From: Spirochaetaceae bacterium | GTDB taxonomy: Bacteria > Spirochaetota > Spirochaetia > DSM-2461 | Assembly: GCA_003246505.1 (NCBI GenBank) | Contig: QKAI01000346.1 | Span: forward strand, 1 to 9,784 | Length of the DNA stretch: 9,784 nt | Direction of reading: 5' to 3' | In this document: positions 1-6,212 of the stretch, in pieces | How the letters are laid out: each line of letters begins with the position of its first letter | Position numbering within the stretch: the first letter of the stretch is position 1 | Notes under the pieces: model-generated | Database searches by the model: none | The model's input: only the letters and a program-made list of their open reading frames with translations | Told to the model about the DNA's origin: nothing | Translations under genes and position numbers: made by a program

Positions 1-307
1 GACCTGCATCGTTCTGGCGGACGATTCCGCCCAGGCCCTGGGCGCCACCCAGGCCCTTGAGGAAGCGGGCCGGGACGACATCTTCGTCATCGCCGCGGGA
101 AACTCCAAGGTGGGCATGGACCTGGTCAAGGCCGGCAAGATCGACGCCATCACCTTCCAGTCCGCCGAAGCGGACGGGGCCATTCCCGTCAAGGTGGCCG
201 CGGATTACTTCAATGGTATTAATCTCGGCGCCAACGCGGCCTACTACCTGCCCCAGGCCGTCATCACCCCGGAGATCGTAGACGGCTTCATGCCCGCCCA
301 GTGGTAG
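1..307 (+). CDS. Sugar ABC transporter periplasmic binding protein, C-terminal part (5' end outside window)
   Basis: The first complete codon is at position 2, and 101 residues run to a TAG at 305-307. The visible part looks like the C-terminal lobe of a CUT2-type (ribose/rhamnose-class) sugar-binding protein: an alternating strand/helix pattern, a 'GKIDAITFQSAEADGA' stretch in the hinge region, and the ending 'PEIVDGFMPAQW'. Proteins of this class capture sugar in the periplasm and deliver it to the membrane permease. The family assignment is supported mainly by the neighbours, an ATPase and two permeases of the same class immediately downstream. With the mutarotase at the operon end, L-rhamnose is the likeliest ligand and the gene would be the equivalent of rhizobial rhaS, but the binding residues are mostly outside the window. 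Signal peptide and start cannot be seen. Confidence 0.8.
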   Translation, partial: TCIVLADDSAQALGATQALEEAGRDDIFVIAAGNSKVGMDLVKAGKIDAITFQSAEADGAIPVKVAADYFNGINLGANAAYYLPQAVITPEIVDGFMPAQW

Positions 308-326
308 AAACCAACCGATGAATTAA

Positions 327-357
327 AGGGGGAGACGGGTCTTTTCCGTCTCCCCTT
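327..357 (+). promoter_or_regulatory. Strong intercistronic RNA hairpin between binding-protein and ATPase genes
   Basis: A perfect 10-bp stem (329-338 GGGGAGACGG with 346-355 CCGTCTCCCC) is extended at the base by a G-U and an A-U pair (328/356, 327/357). It closes a 7-base loop, GTCTTTT. It starts 19 bases after the binding-protein stop and ends 38 bases before the ATPase start. The bases after it (CGCCG) are not a U-run, so it is not a canonical intrinsic terminator. A likely role is 3'-end protection or partial attenuation, giving more binding protein than membrane components. The structure is seen in the sequence; its role is inferred from similar hairpins in binding-protein operons. Confidence 0.75.
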
Positions 358-395
358 CGCCGTACCCTTTGAATAAAAAAAGGAGATTAAGGAAC

Positions 396-1919
396 GTGTC
401 CGATCCGACGGTTGCCTTGAGCATGAAAAAAGTCAGTAAGAAATTTCCCGGGACCCTGGCCATCAACAATGTGGATTTCGATGTCCGGGCCGGGGAGGTC
501 CACGCCCTGATGGGCGAGAACGGGGCGGGCAAATCCACCCTCATGAAGATCCTCGCCGGTTCCTATCCGGACTACTCCGGGGACATCTTCATCGGCAGCC
601 AGCCGGTCCGGCTTGCCAATCCCTCCCAGGCGAAGGCGGTAGGGGTGGGCATGGTCTACCAGGAGCTGAGCATCGCCTACAACCGGACGGTCATGGAGAA
701 CATGTTCGCCGGAAAAATCCCTAAGAAGGGTCTCTTCATCGATTGGGAAGAGCTGAAAAGGAAAACCCTGGCTTCCCTGAAGCGGGTCGGTCTGCATGAG
801 AAGATCAACCCGGAAGCCCTTATGAAAGATATTAGCCAGCACGAGTCCCAGCTGATCGAGATGGCCAAGGTCCTGAACGACCGGCCCTGCATCATGGTCA
901 TGGACGAGCCCACCTCGGCCCTGTCCAGCGAAGAGGTGCAGATGCTCTTCAAGATCATCCGGGAGATCAAGAAGCAGGGTGTGGCCATCGTCTATATCTC
1001 CCACCACCTGCCCGAGGTCTTCGAAGTGGCCGACAGGGTGACCGTCCTGAGGGACGGAAAGAAGATCGAGACCCGGGAGATGGAGGACGTCACCAAGGAG
1101 GAGCTGGTGGAGATGATGGTGGGCCGGAAGGTGGAGGACTACCTGAAGGAGAAATCCCACTCCTTCGCCGAGCCGGTCCTGGAAGTGAGGGACCTTACCC
1201 GCTACGGCTTCATCCACAACATCTCCTTCACCCTGCACCGGGGGGAGATCCTGGGCGTCATGGGTTTGGCCGGATCGGGGCGGACCGAATTGGGCCGCTG
1301 CCTGGCCGGGGCGGATCCGGTGGACTACGGCCGGGTCGTCCTGGGCGGGGAGGAGGTCACCATCCGCTCCATGAGCCGCATGCTGGACAAGGGGCTGGCC
1401 TATCTGAGCGAGAACCGGAAGACCGAGGGACTCGCCCTGCGGCTAAGCAACCGGGAGAACATCCTCTCCTCCATCATCGGCCGGCTCTCTTCCCGGGGCT
1501 TCTACCATCCGGGCAAGGGCGGCGGCCTGATCAAGGAGCTCTACGAGAAGCTGATCATCTATCCCCCGGACCCTTCCGTGGGAACCTCCAACCTGTCCGG
1601 GGGCAACCAGCAGAAGATCCTGCTGGCCAAGTGGCTCAGCACGAAGCCCAAGGTCCTGATCCTGGATGAGCCGACCCGGGGGGTGGACGTGGGCGCCAAG
1701 AAGCATATCCACGAAACGATTGTGAAACTGGCCGGGGAGGGCATGTCCGTTCTGCTCCTCTCCTCGGACCTGCCCGAACTGGTCTCCCTCTCCGACCGCA
1801 TCGCCGTGCTCAAGCAGGGCCATATGATCGGGGAGCTGACCCACGGGGACGGATTTGACGAAAATAAGGTTCTCCTGGCGGCCAACGGGGAAAGGAGTGT
1901 GTTCAGTGTCGAGTATTAG
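396..1919 (+). CDS. CUT2-family sugar ABC transporter ATP-binding protein (two fused ATPase domains), probably L-rhamnose
   Basis: This is a 507-residue protein of the usual RbsA/MglA length that energises sugar uptake from the cytoplasmic face. I chose GTG at 396 because AGGAG lies at 381-385, 10 bases upstream; the longer TTG start at 369 would include the ribosome site itself. Domain 1 has Walker A GENGAGKST (about 40-48), Q-loop VYQE (Q89), Walker B MVMDEP (D170, E171) and H203. Its signature is degenerate (DISQHESQLIEMAK, about 145-158). Domain 2 has the reduced Walker A GLAGSGRTE (290-298, Arg for Lys), an intact LSGGNQQ signature (400-406) and LILDEP (D424, E425). The asymmetry is typical of CUT2 ATPases. 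The gene lies 88 bases after the binding-protein gene and overlaps the next permease by 14 bases. It corresponds in position to rhizobial rhaT. The sugar specificity is inferred from the neighbouring mutarotase. Confidence 0.93.
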   Translation: MSDPTVALSMKKVSKKFPGTLAINNVDFDVRAGEVHALMGENGAGKSTLMKILAGSYPDYSGDIFIGSQPVRLANPSQAKAVGVGMVYQELSIAYNRTVMENMFAGKIPKKGLFIDWEELKRKTLASLKRVGLHEKINPEALMKDISQHESQLIEMAKVLNDRPCIMVMDEPTSALSSEEVQMLFKIIREIKKQGVAIVYISHHLPEVFEVADRVTVLRDGKKIETREMEDVTKEELVEMMVGRKVEDYLKEKSHSFAEPVLEVRDLTRYGFIHNISFTLHRGEILGVMGLAGSGRTELGRCLAGADPVDYGRVVLGGEEVTIRSMSRMLDKGLAYLSENRKTEGLALRLSNRENILSSIIGRLSSRGFYHPGKGGGLIKELYEKLIIYPPDPSVGTSNLSGGNQQKILLAKWLSTKPKVLILDEPTRGVDVGAKKHIHETIVKLAGEGMSVLLLSSDLPELVSLSDRIAVLKQGHMIGELTHGDGFDENKVLLAANGERSVFSVEY

Positions 1920-2994
1920 TCTTCCCCTGGGCGGGGACGTCCGCAAAACCAGGCAGAATTCCCTGACCCTGCTGATTAATCGGTTCGGGGTATTCTTTAT
2001 GATCCTGGTGCTTTCCGGGGTGGGGCTCATCGTCTCCCCGGGCTTTTTCAGCAGCACCAACCTGCTGAACATCCTCAACGCCGTGTCCTATCTGGGCATC
2101 GTGGCGGCGGGGATCGCCTTCGTTATTTTCTGCGGCCAGTACGGGGACATGTCCGCCCCCATGACCATGGCCATCTCCGGGGTCATAAGCGTGGAGTTCA
2201 TGCGCTACGGCCTCGTCCCCGCCTTTCTGGCCGCCATGGCCACAGGGCTGGTGATAGGAGCCGTCAACGGCTACATCGTGGGGAAATTCCGGGCCAACGC
2301 CATCATCTGGACCCTGGCCATGAATTTCATCCTGGAGGGACTGGTCCGCTGGTCCTACAAGGGAACCCAGATCTATCCGGACATGGCCACGGAGAAGACC
2401 TATCAGACCGGGTTTTTCCTGCCCCTGCTGGCTAAACTGGACAGGCACATCATGGATATCGATCTGGTCTCCCGGGCGCAGGCGTTCAACGGTCTGGCCA
2501 CGACCTATCCCTTAGGGGTCCCCCTGGTCCTGTACGTGATGTTCGCCGTCATGATTATCGGTTATATCGTCATGTCCAAGACGACCTTCGGCAATCAGCT
2601 CCGGGTCGTGGGGTCCAGCTACGAAGTGGGCCGGATGTCCGGCATCAACGCCACGGGAACCGTCATGAAGGCCTTCATGATGTCCTCCCTTTTCGCCTCC
2701 ATCGCGGGGATTTTCATGACCAGCCTGAACCGGGTCGGGGCTTTCTACATCGGCCAGGGATACGACTTCCAGGCCGTAACCGCCATTATTCTGGGGGGCA
2801 TGAGCCTCTCCGGGGGACGGGGCAGCATGATCGGCGTCTTCGGGGGGGTCTTCACCCTGGGGCTTATCAGCAATATCCTGACCCTGGTGGGAATCGGGAC
2901 CTTCACCCAGAAGATGATTACGGGCTTTCTTTTTATCGTAGTGGTGGCCGTAAACGCCCGGTCGCTGAGAAAACTGGGGAGGGATTATGCTTAA
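1906..2994 (+). CDS. CUT2-family sugar ABC transporter permease 1
   Basis: This 362-residue, strongly hydrophobic inner-membrane protein of the RbsC/BPD_transp_2 family forms half of the sugar channel. GTG at 1906 is the chosen start because AAAGGAG (1891-1897) is 8 bases upstream; an in-frame GTG at 1897 overlaps that site. The ATPase gene ends at 1919, giving a 14-base overlap and probable translational coupling. Hydrophobic segments run from about residue 25 to the end. The cytoplasmic coupling loop is visible as 'VGSSYEVGRMSGINAT', matching the family pattern in which a Gly-Asn/Ser-rich turn is followed by ARxSGI. The final membrane block has the glycine-rich 'ILGGMSLSGGRGS'. It is slightly longer than RbsC. 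It occupies the place of rhizobial rhaP; specificity is inferred. Confidence 0.92.
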   Translation: MSSISLPLGGDVRKTRQNSLTLLINRFGVFFMILVLSGVGLIVSPGFFSSTNLLNILNAVSYLGIVAAGIAFVIFCGQYGDMSAPMTMAISGVISVEFMRYGLVPAFLAAMATGLVIGAVNGYIVGKFRANAIIWTLAMNFILEGLVRWSYKGTQIYPDMATEKTYQTGFFLPLLAKLDRHIMDIDLVSRAQAFNGLATTYPLGVPLVLYVMFAVMIIGYIVMSKTTFGNQLRVVGSSYEVGRMSGINATGTVMKAFMMSSLFASIAGIFMTSLNRVGAFYIGQGYDFQAVTAIILGGMSLSGGRGSMIGVFGGVFTLGLISNILTLVGIGTFTQKMITGFLFIVVVAVNARSLRKLGRDYA

Positions 2995-4087
2995 GACAAG
3001 GGACAACAGCGAGTTGATCAACCGGATCAACCATAACCGGATCTATTTCTTCCTGGCCCTGGTGGTGATCATCATGACCCTGGGCGCGCCGGGATTCCTC
3101 CGGTCCGGCAACATCGCCCCCATGATGAAAACGGCCCTGCTGCCGATCATGGTGGGCATAGGCTTCACCTTCGCCATGATCGCGGGGAATTTCGATCTCT
3201 CCGTGGGGGCGGTGATCAACGTGGGCGCCGCCATCGTCATGGGGGAGTTCAACCGCTTCTATGCCCTCTTCGGCGGGGAATCCGCCGGGGACGGGGCGGT
3301 CATCGCCGCCTGGATCATCGCCTTCGTGCTGGCCCTGGCCGCGGGCTCCCTGGTGGGGCTGGCGAACGGCCTGGTGGTGGCCAAGGGGAAGGTCCACTCC
3401 TTTATCGTGACCATAGGCATGCTCACCGCCATGTCCGGATTCGTCTATACCTACTCAAAGGGCAATACGATCAGCGCCAACAGCTACATGCTGGTGGACG
3501 TGATCGAAAAGCCCTTCCTGCGGGTCCCCTATCTGGAGATCATCACCTGGCGCTTTCTCATCGTCTCCCTGATCCTGGCCTTCTTTGAGATTCTCCTGAC
3601 CAAGACCCGGTGGGGCCGGGACCTCTTCATGGTGGGCAGCAACAGGGAGGCCGCCTGGCAGGCGGGCATCGATACGGACAGGAAGGTGATCGAAAGCTTC
3701 GTCATATCCGGCTTCACCGCCGCTCTGGGGGGCATCCTCTTCGCCGTGTCCATGAACGCCGCCGTTCCCAATTACGGGGAGCGGGGCATCAACCCGCTCA
3801 TGCTGGTGCTGGCCTCCACCATCATCGGGGGGACGGTCATGACCGGGGGCCACGGGTCGGTCCTGAAGACGGCGGTGGCGGTGATTACCATCCAGGCCAT
3901 CTTCAACGGGCTCATAGGCATGGGACTGGGATTTGATTCCCAGGTTCTGGCGGCGGGCATGCTCCTGGGCGTGGTCGTGCTGGGCGAGGCCTACGCCCTC
4001 TACCGCCAGTCCCTGAAGCGGGGGGAACGGCCCTCCCTCATGAAGGAAGCGGCGGAGCTGAAAGCCGCAAGGAGCAGTAACAGATGA
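2987..4087 (+). CDS. CUT2-family sugar ABC transporter permease 2
   Basis: This 366-residue inner-membrane permease is of the same family as the previous gene but clearly not a recent copy. Two distinct permeases would form a heterodimer. ATG at 2987 overlaps the upstream gene by 8 bases, with GGGGAGGG (2976-2983) just before it. The family coupling loop is visible as 'MVGSNREAAWQAGIDT', followed by 'SGFTAALGGILFA' and the glycine-rich 'STIIGGTVMTGGHGS' near the C-terminus. 'MIAGNFDLSVGAVINVGAAI' near residue 63 matches the conserved DLSVG motif of RbsC relatives; permease 1 has the less typical GDMSAPMTM in that place. A basic, charged tail (KRGERPSLMKEAAELKAARSSNR) follows the last membrane segment. 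It corresponds to rhizobial rhaQ by order. Confidence 0.92.
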   Translation: MLKTRDNSELINRINHNRIYFFLALVVIIMTLGAPGFLRSGNIAPMMKTALLPIMVGIGFTFAMIAGNFDLSVGAVINVGAAIVMGEFNRFYALFGGESAGDGAVIAAWIIAFVLALAAGSLVGLANGLVVAKGKVHSFIVTIGMLTAMSGFVYTYSKGNTISANSYMLVDVIEKPFLRVPYLEIITWRFLIVSLILAFFEILLTKTRWGRDLFMVGSNREAAWQAGIDTDRKVIESFVISGFTAALGGILFAVSMNAAVPNYGERGINPLMLVLASTIIGGTVMTGGHGSVLKTAVAVITIQAIFNGLIGMGLGFDSQVLAAGMLLGVVVLGEAYALYRQSLKRGERPSLMKEAAELKAARSSNR

Positions 4088-4407
4088 AACGGTTCGGACA
4101 GGTGATTCAGTTGCCCCCGGAAACAAGGGAGAAGTACAAGGAGTACCATGCCAACCCCTGGCCGGAGATCAACGGCATGATCAAAGAGTGCCATATTCAA
4201 AACTACTCCATCTACCTCAAGGACGACTATCTCTTCGCCTACTTCGAATACGTGGGGGATGACTTTGAGGCGGACATGGCCAAAATGGCCGCCGATCCCA
4301 AGACGCGGGAGTGGTGGGACGTGGTCAAACCCCTCCAGCGGCCCCTCAAAACCCGGCATACGGGGGAGTGGTGGGCCGACATGGAGGAAGTGTACCACCT
4401 GGATTAG
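4084..4407 (+). CDS. rhaM: L-rhamnose mutarotase
   Basis: This 107-residue protein has the full length of the RhaM/RhaU family (DUF718), which interconverts the alpha and beta anomers of L-rhamnose in the cytoplasm so that incoming sugar matches the anomer used by catabolism. Residues matching the E. coli RhaM active site are present: His22 in 'YHANPWPE', Tyr41 in 'NYSIYL' and the paired tryptophans Trp77-Trp78 in 'REWWDV'. The ATG overlaps the permease stop as ATGA, and AAGGAG (4069-4074) lies 9 bases upstream, so it is translationally coupled to the transporter. It is the strongest evidence that the operon handles L-rhamnose (the rhizobial equivalent is rhaU). The family also has members acting on other sugars, so specificity is likely rather than certain. 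Its TAG stop shares three bases with the stop of the opposing lipoprotein gene. Confidence 0.93.
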   Translation: MKRFGQVIQLPPETREKYKEYHANPWPEINGMIKECHIQNYSIYLKDDYLFAYFEYVGDDFEADMAKMAADPKTREWWDVVKPLQRPLKTRHTGEWWADMEEVYHLD

Positions 4408-5564
4408 TCCCCCAGGGTATAAAGGGAGTAGCGGATGGAGCCGCCGTTGTCCCTGGCAAGCCAGGAGGGAGTATCATCGTCGGCCAGCACCTCGATCCCT
4501 TCCCAGTCCCCGTCCGCCGGGGAGGAGGCCGTGCCGTCACCGTTGGTGTCGGTGGGGGCGACGGGGAGGGTGTCGTCCCGGTAGGAGGTGAAGATCACCC
4601 CGCTCCTGTTGACGGTGGCCCCGTATTCGAACTGAAAGGAGCTGCTATTGCTGCTCTTGATGATTGTTCCGTCTGCGATGGTCAGGGTGCCCGTCGAAGT
4701 CACGCGCAGGAGATTCCCGAAGAAGCACAGGGGCACTTCCGTCTCGTCCCAGGCCACGGTTCCGGCGATATCCCCGTAATTGATGAATATACCCTGGCGG
4801 GCATTGGTTTCATCGGGAGTGGTGCCGTCCCCGTCCTCATCGCAGGAAAAACTGTTGCTGCCGTCCAGGTCCATGACGCAGCTTACGGCCAGGGGCCAGA
4901 CGTTCCTGTAGAAGGTGTTCCCGGCGATTACCGTCGCTTCGGAGGCCTCGGAGGCGTCCAGCGTCGCCAGACCCTGATTGCTGTCGTAGGGGTTGCCCCC
5001 CAGATTATCGCAGAAGACGCAGTATTCCACGCTGGCTTCGCCGTTGTCGCCGATAGTCAGTACCCCGTACTTCTCCCTCCCTCCCCAGGTGAAGCGGCAC
5101 CGGGAGAATTCGCTGCCCGAACAGCCCGCTTCCAGGGCCAGTCCATGCCAGTCCCCGGCAAGGGGGGCATGATTCCCGTCGTTCAGAACCGAGTCGCCCC
5201 CGGCCGAAGCGTCGTTGGCGGAGGTGAAAAGGATCGGCTTCGCTATTGTTCCGTTCGCATAGATCCGGGAACCCGGTTCGGCCGTCAGGTGACCTCTCTG
5301 GGTAAACTTGACGATGGCTCCCGGCTGGATCGTCAGAGTCCCGGTCCCGGTTATGCGAATGGTATCGTCCACATAGTAGACCTTTCCCTCCAGCCAGGTC
5401 GTATCGGAGGAGATGTTCGAATCGACGACGATCACATTGTCCGCGTACTGGGGCGACCAGGGAGGGACGGGATCCTCATCGGTGCCCATAAGGGCATCGC
5501 AGGAGAGGATAAGAAGGACCGGGAGAAAAAGGGAAAGGGCCGTTAGGGGGTGTAAGACTTTCAT
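4404..5564 (-). CDS. Lipoprotein with right-handed beta-helix-type repeats
   Basis: This 386-residue protein begins with a lipoprotein signal peptide: a basic N-terminus, a hydrophobic stretch and the lipobox LILSC, so Cys22 is the probable lipidation site. Asp at +2 may affect sorting, but spirochaete rules differ from those of E. coli. AAGGAG (complement of 5572-5577) is 7 bases before the ATG. The body has two similarly ordered modules. Module 1 covers about residues 56-161 (GTLTIQPGAIVKF, then ILFTS, then GDWHG, then RFTWGG). Module 2 covers about 271-386 (GTLTIADGTIIK, then VIFTS, then GDWEG, then LYTLGD). Two DxDxDG-type loops at 242-247 and 339-344 could bind calcium. Related cell-envelope beta-helix proteins are often adhesins or glycan-binding proteins, but no catalytic motif is evident and I do not assign a function. 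Module 2 ends the protein abruptly. The stop interlocks with that of rhaM. Confidence 0.85.
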   Translation of the reverse strand: MKVLHPLTALSLFLPVLLILSCDALMGTDEDPVPPWSPQYADNVIVVDSNISSDTTWLEGKVYYVDDTIRITGTGTLTIQPGAIVKFTQRGHLTAEPGSRIYANGTIAKPILFTSANDASAGGDSVLNDGNHAPLAGDWHGLALEAGCSGSEFSRCRFTWGGREKYGVLTIGDNGEASVEYCVFCDNLGGNPYDSNQGLATLDASEASEATVIAGNTFYRNVWPLAVSCVMDLDGSNSFSCDEDGDGTTPDETNARQGIFINYGDIAGTVAWDETEVPLCFFGNLLRVTSTGTLTIADGTIIKSSNSSSFQFEYGATVNRSGVIFTSYRDDTLPVAPTDTNGDGTASSPADGDWEGIEVLADDDTPSWLARDNGGSIRYSLYTLGD

Positions 5565-5604
5565 GGGGTAACTCCTTAGGAATAGATCCGTTTAAGGTTA
5601 CCCC
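5565..5604 (-). promoter_or_regulatory. Inverted repeat enclosing the lipoprotein ribosome-binding site
   Basis: On the - strand GGGGTAAC (complement of 5597-5604) and GTTACCCC (complement of 5565-5572) form a perfect 8-bp inverted repeat with a 24-base spacer. The second arm lies exactly between the AAGGAG ribosome site and the ATG at 5564 and overlaps the last base of AAGGAG. If it forms in the mRNA, it would limit access to the start. It could instead be a DNA operator. The structure is seen; function is inferred. Confidence 0.45.
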
Positions 5605-5606
5605 CC

Positions 5607-5624
5607 GTTCCGGTTCCGGTTCCA
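5607..5624. repeat. Tandem hexamer repeat GTTCCG x3
   Basis: Three head-to-tail copies of GTTCCG occur, the last ending in A instead of G (17 of 18 bases match). They sit in the 78-base gap between the tandem-HTH regulator and the lipoprotein gene. This could be a slippage-generated microsatellite that alters spacing, or part of an operator. No function can be shown. Confidence 0.6.
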
Positions 5625-5642
5625 CACAGGGTATTGTGAAAA

Positions 5643-6149
5643 TCAGTATAAATTCAGTCCCCGGCTCTCCGCCTCCACCCACTGGGTGCCAAGGGCCAGG
5701 TAGAGCCTGACCAGGGTGTTCCCCTTGGGAATGACCAGGCCCTTTTCGCAGTTCCACAGGCTGTTGAGATGAAGGCCTGTCAGGGAGGATAACTCCTCAA
5801 GGCTCAGATCCAGGGCGATTCGTCTGCGCCGGACCGTTTCCCCGATGCAGCGGATGATGAAAGGCTCGTCCAGGGCAAGCAGATCCCCCCGGATGCAGCA
5901 CTCCTCGGAAAAGGAGATATCCAGACAGCCGTCGCAGAGGCGGATCTCCCGGCAGCCCAGGGCGGCGAAGAGGCGGGTCTGGGAGATGGTGTTCAGATCC
6001 CGCTCCCCCCTTTCCGCCACGGCCACCGTGTTGGGATGGAGGCCCGCCCGTTCAGCCAGCTCCTCCCGGGAAAATCCGTAGAGCTTTCTTATCCGGCGGA
6101 CATCCCCGGCGAGGGAGGCGAGATACTCGTGCAAAGCGTCCTGTCCCAT
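5643..6149 (-). CDS. Tandem-HTH (XRE-family) regulator with a cysteine-rich linker
   Basis: This 168-residue soluble protein is made of two XRE/Cro-type helix-turn-helix units. HTH 1 spans about residues 15-65 (core FSREELAERAGLHPNTVAVAERGE) and HTH 2 spans about 100-155 (core LSLEELSSLTGLHLNSLWNCEKG). Both carry the same GLHxN turn, so they look like an internal duplication. The linker holds Cys72-x-x-Cys75 and Cys84-Cys85, with further cysteines at 66, 101 and 134, seven in all. This is unusual for so small a cytoplasmic regulator and could reflect metal binding or redox sensing (inference). The ATG is the only one in the protein and has no Shine-Dalgarno sequence; a promoter placed immediately upstream suggests leaderless translation. 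The lipoprotein gene follows 78 bases downstream on the same strand and is the obvious candidate target. I recognise no named relative. Confidence 0.85.
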   Translation of the reverse strand: MGQDALHEYLASLAGDVRRIRKLYGFSREELAERAGLHPNTVAVAERGERDLNTISQTRLFAALGCREIRLCDGCLDISFSEECCIRGDLLALDEPFIIRCIGETVRRRRIALDLSLEELSSLTGLHLNSLWNCEKGLVIPKGNTLVRLYLALGTQWVEAESRGLNLY

Positions 6150-6155
6150 GATTCA

Positions 6156-6185
6156 GTTCTAAACCCAATGTTTATTTTTCGTCAA
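6156..6185 (-). promoter_or_regulatory. Promoter of the tandem-HTH regulator, predicted leaderless
   Basis: On the - strand a -35 box TTGACG (complement of 6180-6185, 5 of 6 to consensus) is followed after 18 bases by TAGAAC (complement of 6156-6161, 4 of 6). Only six bases separate the -10 box from the ATG at 6149, so transcription would begin at or within the start codon. No ribosome-binding sequence is present upstream, which is consistent with this reading. Confidence 0.5.
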
Positions 6186-6212
6186 GGGACGGACCAGCCA
6201 TTTGGGGCCTCG

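Noticed and set aside
57..281. Ser/Pro/Arg-rich + frame overlapping the binding-protein end
   Set aside because: It is a frame-shifted shadow of the binding-protein reading frame.
387..1238. 283-residue - strand frame opposite the ABC ATPase
   Set aside because: It is His/Leu/Asp-rich antisense of a well-conserved ATPase domain. It has no start signal and no domain.
1855..1905. Longer permease 1 starting at TTG 1855
   Set aside because: It would lie inside the ATPase coding region. GTG 1906 has a well-spaced AAAGGAG.
4398..4416. Possible bidirectional terminator hairpin CCTGG/CCAGG over the interlocked stops
   Set aside because: It has only five base pairs with a nine-base loop and no U-run on either strand.
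4311..5546. Long + strand open frame opposite the lipoprotein gene
   Set aside because: Its translation is Gly/Val/Pro-rich without a domain, and it lacks a ribosome site. The opposite strand has a signal peptide, lipobox, ribosome site and repeat modules.
5644..5670. Separate lipoprotein promoter with TATACT near 5645-5650 (- strand)
   Set aside because: There is a decent -10 box but no -35 box or extended -10 element at the right distance. Co-transcription with the regulator is equally likely.
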